Shown here: piece after piece, positions 22,338 to 33,113 of the stretch
Layout: each line of letters starts with the position of its first letter
Position numbering within the stretch: the first letter of the stretch is position 1
NCBI GenBank assembly: GCA_021234155.1
Contig: JAJEKV010000064.1
Coordinates: 6,326,001 to 6,390,000, forward strand
Origin: Isoetes taiwanensis
Taxonomy: Eukaryota; Streptophyta; Lycopodiopsida; Isoetales; Isoetaceae
Direction of reading: 5' to 3'
DNA: 64,000 nt
Notes under the pieces: model-generated
The model's input: the letters and a program-made list of their open reading frames with translations, nothing else
What the model was told of the DNA's origin: nothing
The model's database searches: none
Program-made: the position numbers and the translations under genes

Positions 22338-23717
22338 TGGGGCCCTCTATACACGCTAAAATATGGAATCAGGTGGAACAAGTATTGAAGATATTTATTC
22401 AAGAGGTATTGGGAGTGCGCAAGCAGATTCCATATGCGATTCTTTTGGCAGAAACGGGTCTTCTTCCTTTAGAAGCTGAGGCTTTATGCTTGACTATGAA
22501 TTTTGTAAACAGATTAAGGCTGATGGATGTAAGCAGATTACCAAAAATGGCAATGGATCTGCCATCGGGATGGCTCAAAGAAGTACATGATTGGGCTGCC
22601 CGGTGGGGGATAATGGCAGAACACTGGCCGGACTCAGAGCTCAGTATTAGAGAAATGGTTCAGGAAAACTTTGTCAGAAAACTGTGGGAAAAACGTGGTT
22701 CAAAGATGGTCTTTTATCACGAAGAGGTAAATCCGCTTCTCATTTATACAAGCCCAGATTATTTAGATGCTCCTATCTCTAAACAGATGAGAGGAACAAT
22801 TGCAAGATACAGGTCCGGATCTCATTCTTTGAAAATAGAGATAGGACGTTGGGGTAAATTGACCCGAGAGGAACGGACCTGTGACATCTGCAGAACTGGC
22901 GAAGTGGAAGATGAACATCATGTTTTCTTAAAATGTTTGGCATATCAGCACATACGAGACAAATATGGTATAGATCAGCCCAATTTTCACTCCTTGCTAT
23001 CATTAAATCCTAAATACTAGGTTGTTATATGAAATCAGTGGAAACTCATCGAGATTTTCTATTTAAAACACAACAGCAGCGCTAAATCATTGAATCATTG
23101 TATCATTGTACTTTGCTGCTTCATGACCCTTAGGGTCCTACGGAGCATGATAATAATATTATTATTATTTTACCCCGTCTCCCTCAGGGCCTACCTAGCT
23201 GCGGAAGTGTAAATATACATGTCAGTATACATCATAATCACATATCCACCCCGAAGGGTGGTGCATCAACATCTGCATAGACAATGATCAGCATCATACA
23301 TAGGGGTCCTACCCAAGCTCAGACTCGAAGGAATGACTGACGGCTTGGGTCTCCAGAGTTCATTGCAGACAGAATTCATGGCAATGGATTTGGCTGGCAT
23401 AAGAACATGGCATAGGGTTGTCCACTCCATCCGCCCCTCCTATGCACACTTTGCAGAGTAGGTTGAAAAGTGTCGGGACCTGACTGTAGCCCGCCGGATG
23501 CATAGCCAATAGGGCTATTCCTGGGTTGCATCTCCCCAGTTCCGATGGGGCAGGTAGGGATCACTCCCTCCAGAGGTCTACATGCTGACTCAAGGTGACT
23601 AGAGGGCCACTGCCCTTATTCGACTGAACCCACTGGACAGTGTACACCACTTCAGGGGTATCGAGCCCATGCCTTACCCACACTCAGTGGTAAGCCATTA
23701 GACCTAGTCACAATGAT

Positions 23718-23819
23718 CCCCGGTAGGCCTTACACACCAGAGGGATCGTTCAAGAGTCAGAACACGAACCCCGGTAGGCCTTACACATCAGAGGGATCGT
23801 TCAAGAGTCAGAACACGAA
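23718..23819. repeat. 51-bp tandem duplication in LTR
   Basis: Two adjacent units starting CCCCGGTAGGCCTTACACA, differing at one position, inside the LTR right part. Confidence 0.9.
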
Positions 23820-24611
23820 CCCCCTTCTTAGCCAGTCTGGCCCCTTCACCCACAACCAGGTGTGGTTCTTGTACACAGGCCGAATCTACAGTGTGCTAGA
23901 GAGGCTCTCTACCCCCCTTTCCAATACAAGGAGCTCACAGATATACATCATCCATATACATCACAGAGAGCTAAAGAACTAGATCTAATCATAGAGTTAG
24001 GTTCTTTAGTTAGAGTTTGGTATCTAGAGATCTAGAGAGCTGCTATGGGCAATTTAATAGGTTAAACCTACTAATTCTATGACCAAGAGACGGTTTAAGC
24101 TATTAAATTGGCTAAATACCTGATTCTTGAGTTGCTCCTCCTGACCTGAGTTGGACCATCCTGCTGAACTGCTCGAATCAAGGGAAACTAATGGTGCAAT
24201 TCGCTTAGACAGCTTCTGGGAGGCGGTTTTGGCTCCTGGGGCAGCCAAAACAGAGCTCTAAAACCCTAGGAACGAAAAATGGGCAAGTTAGAGTTTCCCT
24301 ACCTAAATAGGCAAGGGGGTAGGGCTAGGGTTCCAATTATCCCTTTTTGGCATGTGGGATAATTGGGTATGGCCCACTTGCCTTTAATGGCTAGGTGGCA
24401 TAAATGTATCTACATGGAAATGTGTGCACCTTAATAAATGTGCACATTGGTAAATGTGCACATTAATGACAATGCACATACCTTGCAAGTTGCCCCCTAG
24501 GGGCTACTAGCCTGGCTACACGTCGGCGTACACGTCAGTCAGGGTGGCGTGTACGCGTGATGAGGAGTACAGTATACGTCCTGGGACCGTATACTGTGCT
24601 GGAACGTCACA

Positions 24612-25390
24612 GGCTTCCTCATGTAATTTAGATGAATAATATTTGTAATAGCCGATGTCTCTCTCCAATCTAAGATGGTTATATAGTGCAACCATCTATC
24701 CATAATAATGACACATTTGTTTGCATGATCCATTATGCTTTTAGATTTCTTATGCCGTTAAGTTCATATGTATATAATATAATTTACTGCCAAATGGCAT
24801 AAATGAGATGATACACAAATTATATGAAGTCAGGCTAACTATCGTGTTTCCATCATGCGAATAATAGATGTCATCTACTACACCATGTGCATGCTATACA
24901 GACAGTAGCGGCGCACTACATGTGTGGTTCCTTCTTTGAAGCCCTCATGATAGATGTTTGTACAGTTTGACAACAATCTTATTCCTGTCATGGTTTTTTC
25001 CCCCAAAAACTCTTCGGGGCAGGGTTTTTTAACTTGGACAGTAATACTCTTGTTGCGCCTCCTTTCTGGGTCCCATAGGCGGATTGGTCTTCGTGGACGA
25101 TAGAAACTCTATTATATTATATTATATTATATTCTACTCTATTCTATTCTATGTAACAAACCAAGGCCTCATGTAACAACCCACTCATCCAAAAGCACTT
25201 AATGATATTGCTTAACTTGAATGTTGAGATTTCAATGAAAATCATTGCATATACAAACGTTTAAAAGGAATAAACTATAAGGGGAACACAAAGATAAGAA
25301 TATAATAACCTCGAAAAGTGAGGGGCTGGTCACGCATGCCATGCGATAAAAAACAACATGTACAATAATATACAAAATTAAGGGAGGGTG
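24612..25390. other. Unassigned DNA with TATTA/TTCTA short repeats
   Basis: No supported gene. Contains a (TATTA)n then (TCTAT)n microsatellite at about 25107-25152. The sequence next to the LTR end is GGCTT, the expected place of a target duplication whose partner is not in the window. Confidence 0.5.
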
Positions 25391-25394
25391 GGTG

Positions 25395-25965
25395 GGAGCC
25401 AAGGGAAGAGAGGAGAAAACGTCGATGAGAAGTTGGTGAAGAGCCTGCAAGAAATAGCGATTCCCAAACGAACCAGGGCCCCAGAAAATGTATGCAATGC
25501 ATGCATGCATGGGAGAGATGCATGCTCGCCGTATTCGAGAATACCGATCTGATGGCTTGGATCGATGGCATTCTCGAATTAGGGCTCGCATGAAACAGAC
25601 AAAAGCTCCTGACAAAAAGAGAACTTCCTTATCAAAATAGGATCGAGGTTGAAGGTCGAAAGATGATGGCCAAAAAAGGGACAAGATCGGGGAAGAACCT
25701 GCCACAACATGGAAATAGACGCCAAAACTATCAAACCAAGCAGGAAGAAGCCCCTCCCCTGCCTAATGTCAAAGAAAGAGAGTCAAGGGAACTGCTGAGA
25801 GAGAAGAAAATGCTGATGAGAAGTCGATGAAGAACCTGTAAGAAATCACGATCCCCAAACGAACCAGGGCCCTATAGAAAATTCATGCAATGCATACATG
25901 CATGGTAGAGATGCATGCTCGTCCTATTCGAGAATACTGATCCGTTGGCTCAGATTGATGGCAAT
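25395..25965. repeat. Direct repeat pair of ~175 bp
   Basis: 25410-25570 and 25797-25960 share AACGAACCAGGGCCC, the ATGCATGCATG-type block and TATTCGAGAATAC, in the same order about 390 bp apart. Long minus-strand frames here follow the repeat and show no protein features. Confidence 0.75.
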
Positions 25966-26039
25966 ATATGCAAGAAATGTGTGAAGATTAACAAAGAATA
26001 TAATATATAATAAAGAATCAGAAGTATAATGATCGAAGG

Positions 26040-26430
26040 CAAGCATGAACATAAGACAGATGCGTAAAGAGGTCAAGATTGGTATAGAACCATAGTGGTT
26101 TGACAAGAATGAGGCACCTTTATATATATCTAAACCAATGGTCTAGATCGTGCCACTCTAATGGATGAGATCTCGCCAAGTGTCGCGCATGCATGTAGGT
26201 TCTAGAATGTTCTAGGACCTTCTGAAAGCTATTATACATATAAGAGAGATGCCAGATAATATCACAAAGGAAAATAAATAGTGCACTTGGCAAAGATATA
26301 TGGCTTGTAATTAGCGAGTTGCAAATTAGAATCTTTGCCTCGTGCAACTATCGTTTTGCATCCGTGTGACGATTATATTAGTATATATGAGTGCGTATAG
26401 TCGTCATACAAATCCCCTGCCACGACACTG
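26040..26430. repeat. LTR-like repeat, copy 1 (candidate 3' LTR of chromovirus)
   Basis: Matches 32390-32790 and partly 31610-31790: AAGAATGAGGC, CTAGACCAAT-like, AAGTGTCGC-CATGCA, AGGTTCTAGAATGTTC and a tRNA-like block. Position left of the minus-strand retroelement fits a 3' LTR, but termini are eroded. Confidence 0.5.
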
Positions 26431-27330
26431 AAGTACTCGAACTTGGTTTATGAGTGTAATATGTGTATGGTCGTCATAATAATCCCCTGCCACGTAGTGA
26501 TGAGTCTTTGGAACTAGAGCTGAAGTACTCGAACTTGGTTTATTCGGGTAATGTCTGTGGATCTCTGCAATTTTATCAGAAGCATTAGTTTTCTCGGCAA
26601 GTTCCCAGGTTTGATCATTTGAAGAATATATCCTTCCCAATCGACGAAGTAGTACAATCGTCGACATGAGAAACAAAGTCCAAAATCTCTAGAACCTCAA
26701 ACCCTTTGTGATCATCAATTTCCACTGGTGGAGGCAGTGGAGGAACTTGATTTGAGAAGGAATTAGGCATATACGACTCCAATAGCAAAACATGAATACT
26801 GAATGTAATCGAACAATTGGAGGAAGCTCGAGCCAGAAAGCAAATCACTAATCTAGGCCGTGATCCAATAAGGACCAAGGCGGCGATAGTCAAGCTTGTT
26901 GCAAAGACATGGGGTAGGAAGGTCCCTACATAGAAGGTGGACAAAGTCACCAACATGAAACATATGAGCCTTGTGATGATGTAAATCCACATAATACTGA
27001 TAGCGTTCTTGAAACCGGAGAAGGTGGTACTGAAGATCTAATTGAAGAGCCTGGAGTTTCTCAAGTCGAGACTCAACACTAGGATTGATAGAGTTGTATC
27101 CCGTGGCAGTAAGAGACCAACCGAATGTTAGCCTGAGTTCAAAAAGAACAGAATTTGGTCCATGGAAGCATGTACTGGGATATTATAGGTAAACTCAGCT
27201 AATGGAAGCCAATCAATCCAATCATCCTATTGGTAACTAATAAAGCACCTCAATTATTGTTCTAGAGTCTGATTGGTATGCTCTGCTTGCCTATTACTTT
27301 CTGGATGGTAACCAAAAGTCAACAAGCAAT
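26404..27330 (-). pseudogene. Chromovirus integrase C-terminus and chromodomain, broken
   Basis: Near 27300 the minus strand reads GYHPESNRQAEHTNQ, the integrase signature. Downstream (26850-26700) LLLESYMPNSFSNQVPPLPPPVEIDDHKGFEVLEILD precedes a chromodomain whose second half (26640-26520) gives YSSNDQTWELAEKTNASDKIAEIHRHYPNKP. Chromodomains of this class direct integration to methylated chromatin. The TRIM at 27408 lies just upstream. Confidence 0.7.
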
Positions 27331-27407
27331 CGACATGTAATAGCTCCAGAAGTCACTTCCAAAAACCTGAGATCCATAGAAATATTCTTTCAAGATCCAT
27401 CTGAAAC

Positions 27408-27814
27408 TGTAACGTTCCTAACTGACATGCCCTTAGCCAACTGGGCAAAACCGTCTAGACGTTTATGAGTAGTCGCTTCTACCCATTTATGCCGGTGTCT
27501 CGGGAACGCGACACCAAGATCCACTCGAGCGGTCTCCCATGGGTCCGTTACAATCTCTCCCACTAGACTATGCTCGTCCTCGAGCATCACAAACCAAGTC
27601 ATGACCTACCGTCCAACGGTATTACGGGTCATACTTGCCCCCATGGAGACTCGAACTCGAGCCCTGCTCTGATGCCAAATGTAACGTTCCTAACCGACAT
27701 GCGCTTAGCCAACTGGGCAAAACCGTCTAGACGTTTATGAGTAGTCGCTTCTACCCATTTATCGGGAACGCGACACCAAGATCCACTCAAACGGTCTCCC
27801 ATAGGTCCGTTACA
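27408..27814 (-). mobile_element. TRIM (miniature LTR element), 407 bp
   Basis: Terminal direct repeats 27408-27552 (145 bp) and 27680-27814 (135 bp) begin TGTAACG and end CGTTACA. On the minus strand a PBS TGGCATCAGAGC (27677-27666) follows the 5' LTR by two bases, and a purine tract TAGTGGGAGAGAT (27565-27553) precedes the 3' LTR. Flanks GAAAC (27403-27407) and GAAAT (27815-27819) look like a 5-bp duplication with one change. It has no coding capacity and lies within the chromovirus. Confidence 0.88.
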
Positions 27815-28524
27815 GAAATAGGCAGTGGCTGATGAAGAACATAAGAAAAATCTCTGGGGACTCGACAATAGATATCATAGGATCGTATAAAAACTTCAAC
27901 AATTTGGCAGAACCCAAGCCACCAGTACTTCGAGTAATAAGTTCAAGAGTTTTGGCTACTCCTAAATGTCTGGTTATAGGCAAGCTTGGAGAATACGAAG
28001 CCCAGAAGCACCATCTGAAACATACAGAAGTCCATCTCAAATCTCAAAACGATCATAATCCGACTACATTTGTCGATGAGATGATGTTGATCCAAGATTG
28101 AACTCATGAATCAGAGGGGAGAGATGCCCGAACAGACTCCAACAGGGTTGTATCATGAGGCCTCTCGAACAAAGTGATGGCCATAAGCTGGAACTGATCA
28201 GGCCCAAAAATTATCTGTGATTGCTAATCAAATGCGGTATTTTCTGGCTTAAGATCGAGGTAGAAACATCTAGACAAGGCATTGAGTTCCCTTGCAGAGG
28301 TCCAGGATGGTACTTGATCACGAAATCAATGTGGGATAATACTTGAGTATGCCACCAGGTCTAGCGATAGTTGAGCACTCAAGCAGACTTGAAATATTCC
28401 AGATTTCAATGATTCGTATAGACTATAGCCTTATGAGGAGATCCTTTCAGGGAATGTTTCCACTCTTCAAAAAAATCAACTATCGCCAATAGCTCCTTGT
28501 CATAAATCAGGTAGTTGATTTTAA

Positions 28525-28761
28525 GCAAAAGTATGATGGTGAGGTACAAAAAAACGCGATCCCAGCACTTAGATCAGGTAGTACTCTATCATAGTATTCC
28601 ACTTGTCATTAATTGGAGTTGTTACATGTTTCTATTGATTACCTAATTACCATGTGCTAGTACCAGTAACACCCTAAACAAGCTGCCATATGGGGTGCTA
28701 TATGAGTGTTGTCAGCATGTGTCCGGACGCCTGCTTTTGCACCCCACCAGCATACTTTTGC
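28525..28761. mobile_element. TIR MITE family M, copy 1
   Basis: Ends GCAAAAGTATGATGGTG and CCCACCAGCATACTTTTGC are inverted repeats; the interior is nearly identical to 32880-33113. Inserted in the chromovirus RNase H/integrase region. Confidence 0.75.
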
Positions 28762-29096
28762 TCTTTGACAGCCTGAACTTCCACAAGTGTGATAGGCAAT
28801 TGGTTGTAGTTCCTCCTCCTACGATAGGATATTGCCAAGAGCAAAATCAGAACCATCTGCTTCGATAAATATATGGGTGTGAAGGATCTCCATGGGCAAG
28901 AACTGGTGCTGTGGTAAAAGTATATTTTAGAGTAACAAACGCGATTTTTGCTTCCAGGCTCTAATCAAATGGCATATCCTTTACCATGAAACATGTCAAA
29001 GGAAGGACAATATCCAAATAATCCTAAATAAAATGGCAATAGAAGTTATGAAATCCAAGAAAAGATTGTACCTCGGACAGAAAAATGTGTGTCATT

Positions 29097-29620
29097 TCAA
29101 AATAGTGCTAACCTTTTCGGGGTCAATAGAAACTCCATGAAGACCGATACGATAGCCAAAAAACTCCGCAATATCCAGATTGAATTGACACTTCTCAAAT
29201 TTAGCATATAACCCATGCTCACGAAGCTTCTAGAGTACCTATTGAACATGTCCAAGAACTCCTGGAAGACATCGTTGGCCATATACTGAAACACTGCTGG
29301 AGCATTGGTAAGCCCAAACGACATAACTATGTCTTCAAAATGCCTATATCGAGTTATGAAATGTTGTCTTCCACACTATCACCTTCCCGGATCTGAATAA
29401 GATTGTAGGCACCACGAAGATCAATCTTCGTAAAATAACGCGTATCTTGGAGCTGCTCCAACAACTCTAGAATCAGAGGAAATGATATTGATTCCGCAAT
29501 CTTATTAAGACTGTGGTAATCAACAACTAGATGGAGGGAATCATCTTTCTTTTTGATGAATAAGATAGACGTGCCAGTAGGGGACTGAGAATGTCGAATA
29601 AAGCCAGTAGCTATATGGCA
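29097..29620 (-). pseudogene. Chromovirus reverse transcriptase, catalytic box deleted
   Basis: Minus-strand reading gives GFIRHSQSPTGTSILFIKKKDD then VVDYHSLNKIAES, and later [27 protein letters not shown]. The next residues should be the YLDD segment, but the sequence jumps to a region matching [16 protein letters not shown] in another frame. The YLDD aspartates are missing. Confidence 0.75.
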
Positions 29621-30169
29621 GCATAGTCACGGGCTATAAATCAATAGGACAATCATATGGATAATGCTTTGGGAGCTTGCTGGCCTTGACTTTATTAAAA
29701 ACATAAGAAAAAGTTGATGTATTTATTTGAGAGCATTAGAGCAGACTTCACCGCTGCAGAGCTAGTCGATAGATGAACCTGGATTGCAAATACTGAACTT
29801 GGATCTTGCTTTCCTGATTTAATAAACTCGCGAAAAGAAATCTTTGGGATATGGAATTGAGGGTGTGAAGAGGCCTCCACATAAACATGAACCTGAACAG
29901 GACTAAGAACAGGGAATTGGATTAGAAATTGGAGTAAGTACTGGAATAGGAACTGGAACTGGGACGTGATCCGGAATATGGTCAGAATCTGGAGCATGAA
30001 TTGAAGCAAAGTCAAGAGTCGAATAAGGACAGGAAGCATGAACTAGATAATGAGTAAGAGTAGAATCAGGGGCCAACGATACTGCATGCACTGGAGTAGA
30101 TAGTGGTGCAGAGGCAATAACTGTAATTGGGGCTAGAGCTAAACCAGCAAACCAAAATGATCTAGAACA

Positions 30170-30719
30170 TCAATCAATCTGTGGCTTATGCATCTCGAGC
30201 CAAGGGAGGTCGAAGACTACTCGCGCATGCGGGCTAGCAATGAGGTTGAAGAAAATGTTATAAGAAGAAGAAAATGTTACAAGAAGCTCCCTCCAATAGA
30301 ATTCGAAGAGATGTAGTACATTCTGTGACAGCAGCCGAAGAGATCTCACGTCCATCAATCACACTAACAGAACTGGGATGCTTGAGTATGATTATAGAGA
30401 TGGCATGCTTAGAAGCAAACACATTATCCATAAAACATGCATTCAGACCATTATCGAGTTGTGCCAATGCATCCAACTTCCATACCCCCGACTCTAATGT
30501 TATTGAGATACAAAATTCTTTACTGACCTTACTAGGAAGAATAAACTCTTTATCCCCTGGGAGAGGAGTTTGAAAATATCGGCCAAGAGGGACTCCTATT
30601 ACTCGGGCCAGCCCCTGGAGTTTTTTGACCAATTTGGGTGCTCTGATGCTGCTTCTCCGATGCTGCTTCTCAGCACTATACAAGGGCCCTCGAACTACAC
30701 GACAATCTGGATAGGCCAA
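30170..30719 (-). pseudogene. Chromovirus protease region, broken
   Basis: Retains DALAQLDNGLNACFMDNVFASKHAI, where the aspartic protease should read D-SGA, then SVSVIDGREIS and, after a frameshift, VVFDLPWLEMHKPQID. The active-site triplet is degraded. Confidence 0.65.
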
Positions 30720-31131
30720 GCCCGGACCTGCTACTCACAGATGGATTCGGGGCAGGTATAGCTCCAGGCGCTCGTAGAACTAGGAAGACCTGACTACATC
30801 TTTCTTGCTTACATTCAAAGACTCGATTATCACAGCGAAGTGCAAATTTTTCATCCAATGTCTTGGGATCCTCCATGGTCAGTAGCATATCCTTGATATC
30901 ATCACGAAGTCCTCTCTGAAAACAATCAAGGAGAGCAGCATCATCCCAGGTGGTATCAATTGCAATTTGGCAAAATTCAGATGTATAAATTGAGGTTGGG
31001 CGAGTGCTTTGCCTGAGATTGTTGAGTTTTGTAACTGTTGTCTGCTGACGATTTGTATTTCCAAAACATGCCTCTAGCTCAATAGTGAAAGTAACAAATT
31101 CTTGCATCTCCAAAGTCCCTCTCTCCAGCAA
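30676..31131 (-). pseudogene. Chromovirus gag fragment
   Basis: 151-residue frame with TIELEACFGNTNRQ, SIYTSEFCQIAIDTTWDDAALLDCFQRGL and DDIKDMLL. This matches the capsid retrotrans_gag pattern in which F-RRGL-DDIKD follows a W-D/N-DAAL motif. The C-terminus is basic or serine-rich and no longer shows a zinc knuckle. Confidence 0.75.
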
Positions 31132-31559
31132 TGGAGCAAAACAACTTACAGTTGGCCCTGTGAGGAGAGAACCAAATGCAACTTGTTACCTGTTCCTGAG
31201 CTGTGAAAATCTGTGAGGATGGAGGCGAATCACAAAATGAATCTAATTTAAGAAATCATGAAGTTTGGACCGAGAGTCGTCAAACTTTTTAGGGAAGCTG
31301 ATCTTAGGCTTTGATGACCTCAATCCAGAGCTAGAGGCTGATTCATGAGAAGCTATCCTATTTCTGAGCTCTTTCTTATCCAACTGCAACTGCTGACATA
31401 CTCGAACAAGCTCTTAGACTTGTTGTAATAAGATTGAAACATTCTCTATAGAGATAGAAACACCAAATATGAGCAAAGAAATACTTAGGCTCAGAGCTGA
31501 CAAGAACCAGTAAGGGATTCCAGTTCAAACTGTCATGAACCTACATCAAAATAATGAAA

Positions 31560-31830
31560 ATACGTGGAAAATACGCAAGAAAAACGCGAAAATCGGCAAA
31601 GATTCTGATACATAATGAAAAATCAAGAATAAAATGGCCCAAAGCAAGTAGGAACACAAGACAAATGCCTAGAAGTGGCACTGGACCGAAATGGTTCTAC
31701 AAGAATGAGGCTCCTCTATACTTATCTAAACCAATGGCTCAGGTCGTGCCACTCCAATATATGAGATATTTTAAATACCTCTAAGGAACCAAGGAATTGC
31801 TGCTAGGAACTCTTCCTGTGAAATGGATCT
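31560..31830. repeat. LTR-like repeat, partial copy 2
   Basis: Shares AAATGGTTCTACAAGAATGAGGCTC and TCTAAACCAATGG with the copies at 26090 and 32490. The preceding 31230-31600 is duplicated at 32070-32400, so a segmental duplication of about 800 bp offset created extra copies. Confidence 0.5.
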
Positions 31831-32379
31831 CCATAAAGAAGAAGGCCTTTTAATAGTTAAGGCCTGGACAATTTGGTCAACATGAAAAAGAAGGAATGCC
31901 CTAGTCTTTATTGAAGATCAGCCAGAATACATATCACCAATCCAGCTACTTGAAAGAGTAAAGAAATTTAAGCCATGAACCTACACAAAAACAAGGGAAA
32001 ATATGCGAGAAATATGCAAAGAATCACTAGAACACTGGAGATACTTGATAGATCAGAGCAGAATAGATGGGCTTCGACAAATCTTGGATTGAGTGTCATC
32101 AAACTTCTCTGACAAGCTGATCTTAGGCTTTGATGGCCTCAATCTAGAGGTAGAGGCAGACTTATGAGAAGCTATCCGTTCCCCTTATTTAACTGCAACT
32201 ACTGGCACACTTGCACAACTGCTGGACCTGCTGTAACAAGGATGAAATCTCCTCCATAAGGACAAAAACACCAAATATGAATAGAAAACCACATAGGCTC
32301 AGAGCAGATAAAAAATGATAAGGGTTTCCAGTTCAAACTATCATGAACCTACGCAAAATAAAGGAAACTATGGGAGAAA

Positions 32380-32800
32380 TAGTCAAGAAGTATGCAAAGA
32401 ATACATGAAAATAGTTGGTAGATCACAACAGAATACAAGGGCTTGAGCAAGAAGGCCCAAGACTGATGTTGAACCGGAATGGTTCAACAAGAATGAGACT
32501 CTTGTATATACACCTAGACCAATTAAACGACATCGCAACATCCAATGGAAGACATCGTGCCAAGTGTCGCACATGCACCTAGGTTCTAGAATGTTCCAAA
32601 ACCTCATTGAAACTGGTGTGCATTGAGGAAGATGCAAAGTAATATTCTCAAGAAATATAAGTAGCTCAGTTAGCAAAGTATGTGGCTTGCAACTAGAGAG
32701 TTGCAAGTTTGAACCCTGCCTCGTGTAACCACCGTTTTATATCTGTATCATGACTATTTTTGTAGATACGAGTATAGTACTCGTATAAAATTCAGCTAGC
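32380..32800. repeat. LTR-like repeat, copy 3 (candidate 5' LTR), with tRNA-like block
   Basis: Homologous to 26040-26430. At about 32655-32735 it contains TAGCTCAGTTAGCAAAG (box A-like) and AGTTTGAACCCTGCC (box B-like) around a perfect CTTGCAACT/AGTTGCAAG dyad, resembling a degenerate tRNA or tRNA-derived SINE head. Confidence 0.45.
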
Positions 32801-32879
32801 GAAGAAGCTATAAAGATACCAATATGGGATATCCATCTAAATCTACTCTAGGTCGGTAAAAAGAAACAGTACAAGATAA

Positions 32880-33113
32880 GGGCAAAAGTATGCTAGTGGG
32901 TATCAAAAAAACGCGGCCCCAGCACTTAGATCAGCACCCTGGATGTACTATTCTATCATAGTATTCCACTTGTTATTAATTGGAGTTGTTACATATTTCT
33001 ATTGATTACCTAATAGTAACACCTTAAACAAGCTGCCATATGGGGTGCTATATGAGTGCTGTCAGCATGTGTCCAGACGCCTGCTTTTGCACCCCACCAG
33101 CATACTTTTGCCC
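32880..33113. mobile_element. TIR MITE family M, copy 2
   Basis: Begins GGGCAAAAGTATGCTAGTGG and ends CCACCAGCATACTTTTGCCC. Flanks ATAA at 32876-32879 and 33114-33117 fit a short duplication. Interior matches copy 1 at 28525-28761. Confidence 0.75.

Larger units (their letters stand above)
19346..23018 (+). pseudogene. LINE C ORF2: AP endonuclease and reverse transcriptase, broken
   Basis: Endonuclease motifs are VLAWNVHGL, LLLSETWE, GRGHGGLAVYIRSD and VESDHAGLWF; the central GDFNAR motif is altered to SRFNAR. After a frameshift near 20150 the RT follows (20143-21135) to DFSKAFDTVPREKLW, then an in-frame TAG at 21133 within RME-LVVPQAWRGAV. RT continues GVRQGCPLSP and YADDVVL (21235-21417). 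A 29-bp tandem duplication at 21413-21441 shifts the frame. The C-terminal part (22341-23018) follows a 553-bp insertion and ends with a CDICRTGE...DEHHVFLKC zinc-like motif. Confidence 0.8.
18580..23172 (+). mobile_element. LINE C (non-LTR element with coiled-coil ORF1), inserted in LTR
   Basis: Contains ORF1 (18647-19345), ORF2 endonuclease and RT (19346-23018) and a tail of ATT/TAA repeats at 23149-23172 instead of poly(A), as in CR1/RTE/Jockey-like groups. The RT has QAGFRKQHNTLDHLLTLR, DFSKAFDTVPR, GVRQGCPLSPTLFGLY and YADDVVL. It differs clearly from family A. Its start is approximate; GGCGTTACT-like short repeats at 18596-18645 may be the 5' leader. It interrupts the LTR and carries a MITE, a tandem duplication and stops, so it is inactive. 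Confidence 0.75.
18445..24611 (-). mobile_element. 5' LTR of the histone-bearing retroelement, split by LINE C
   Basis: On the minus strand the outer end at 24611 begins TGTGACGTTCC and the inner end at 18445 finishes GGGACGTCACA, the TG...CA ends of an LTR with short inverted termini. Both ends also carry GTATACGG-type palindromes. The LTR proper is 18445 to about 18580 plus about 23172 to 24611, roughly 1.6 kb; LINE C lies between. A directly following PBS supports the assignment. The matching 3' LTR was not found in the window, so the element is truncated, or its left part was displaced by the insertion near 15553. Confidence 0.7.
26404..31131 (-). mobile_element. Ty3/gypsy chromovirus internal region, decayed
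   Basis: On the minus strand the domains run gag (31131-30676), protease (30719-30170), reverse transcriptase (29620-29097), RNase H/linker remains (about 28950-28120), integrase (around 27300) and chromodomain (26800-26404). This order is diagnostic of chromoviruses. A TRIM and a MITE are nested inside. Numerous frame breaks and a deletion of the RT catalytic box make it inactive. Confidence 0.75.

Noticed and set aside
15542-24611. Endogenous caulimovirus-like origin of the histone element
   Set aside because: An LTR with TG...CA ends is present and no viral movement, coat or RT frame is seen.
25232-25705. 157-residue minus-strand frame
   Set aside because: It lies in a duplicated repeat, the second copy is not open, and no domain is recognisable.
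27408-27814. Two unrelated MITE copies
   Set aside because: Direct rather than inverted repeats with a PBS and purine tract show an LTR-type TRIM.
32655-32735. Functional tRNA gene
   Set aside because: Acceptor stem and anticodon arm cannot be formed properly; kept only as a tRNA-like block.
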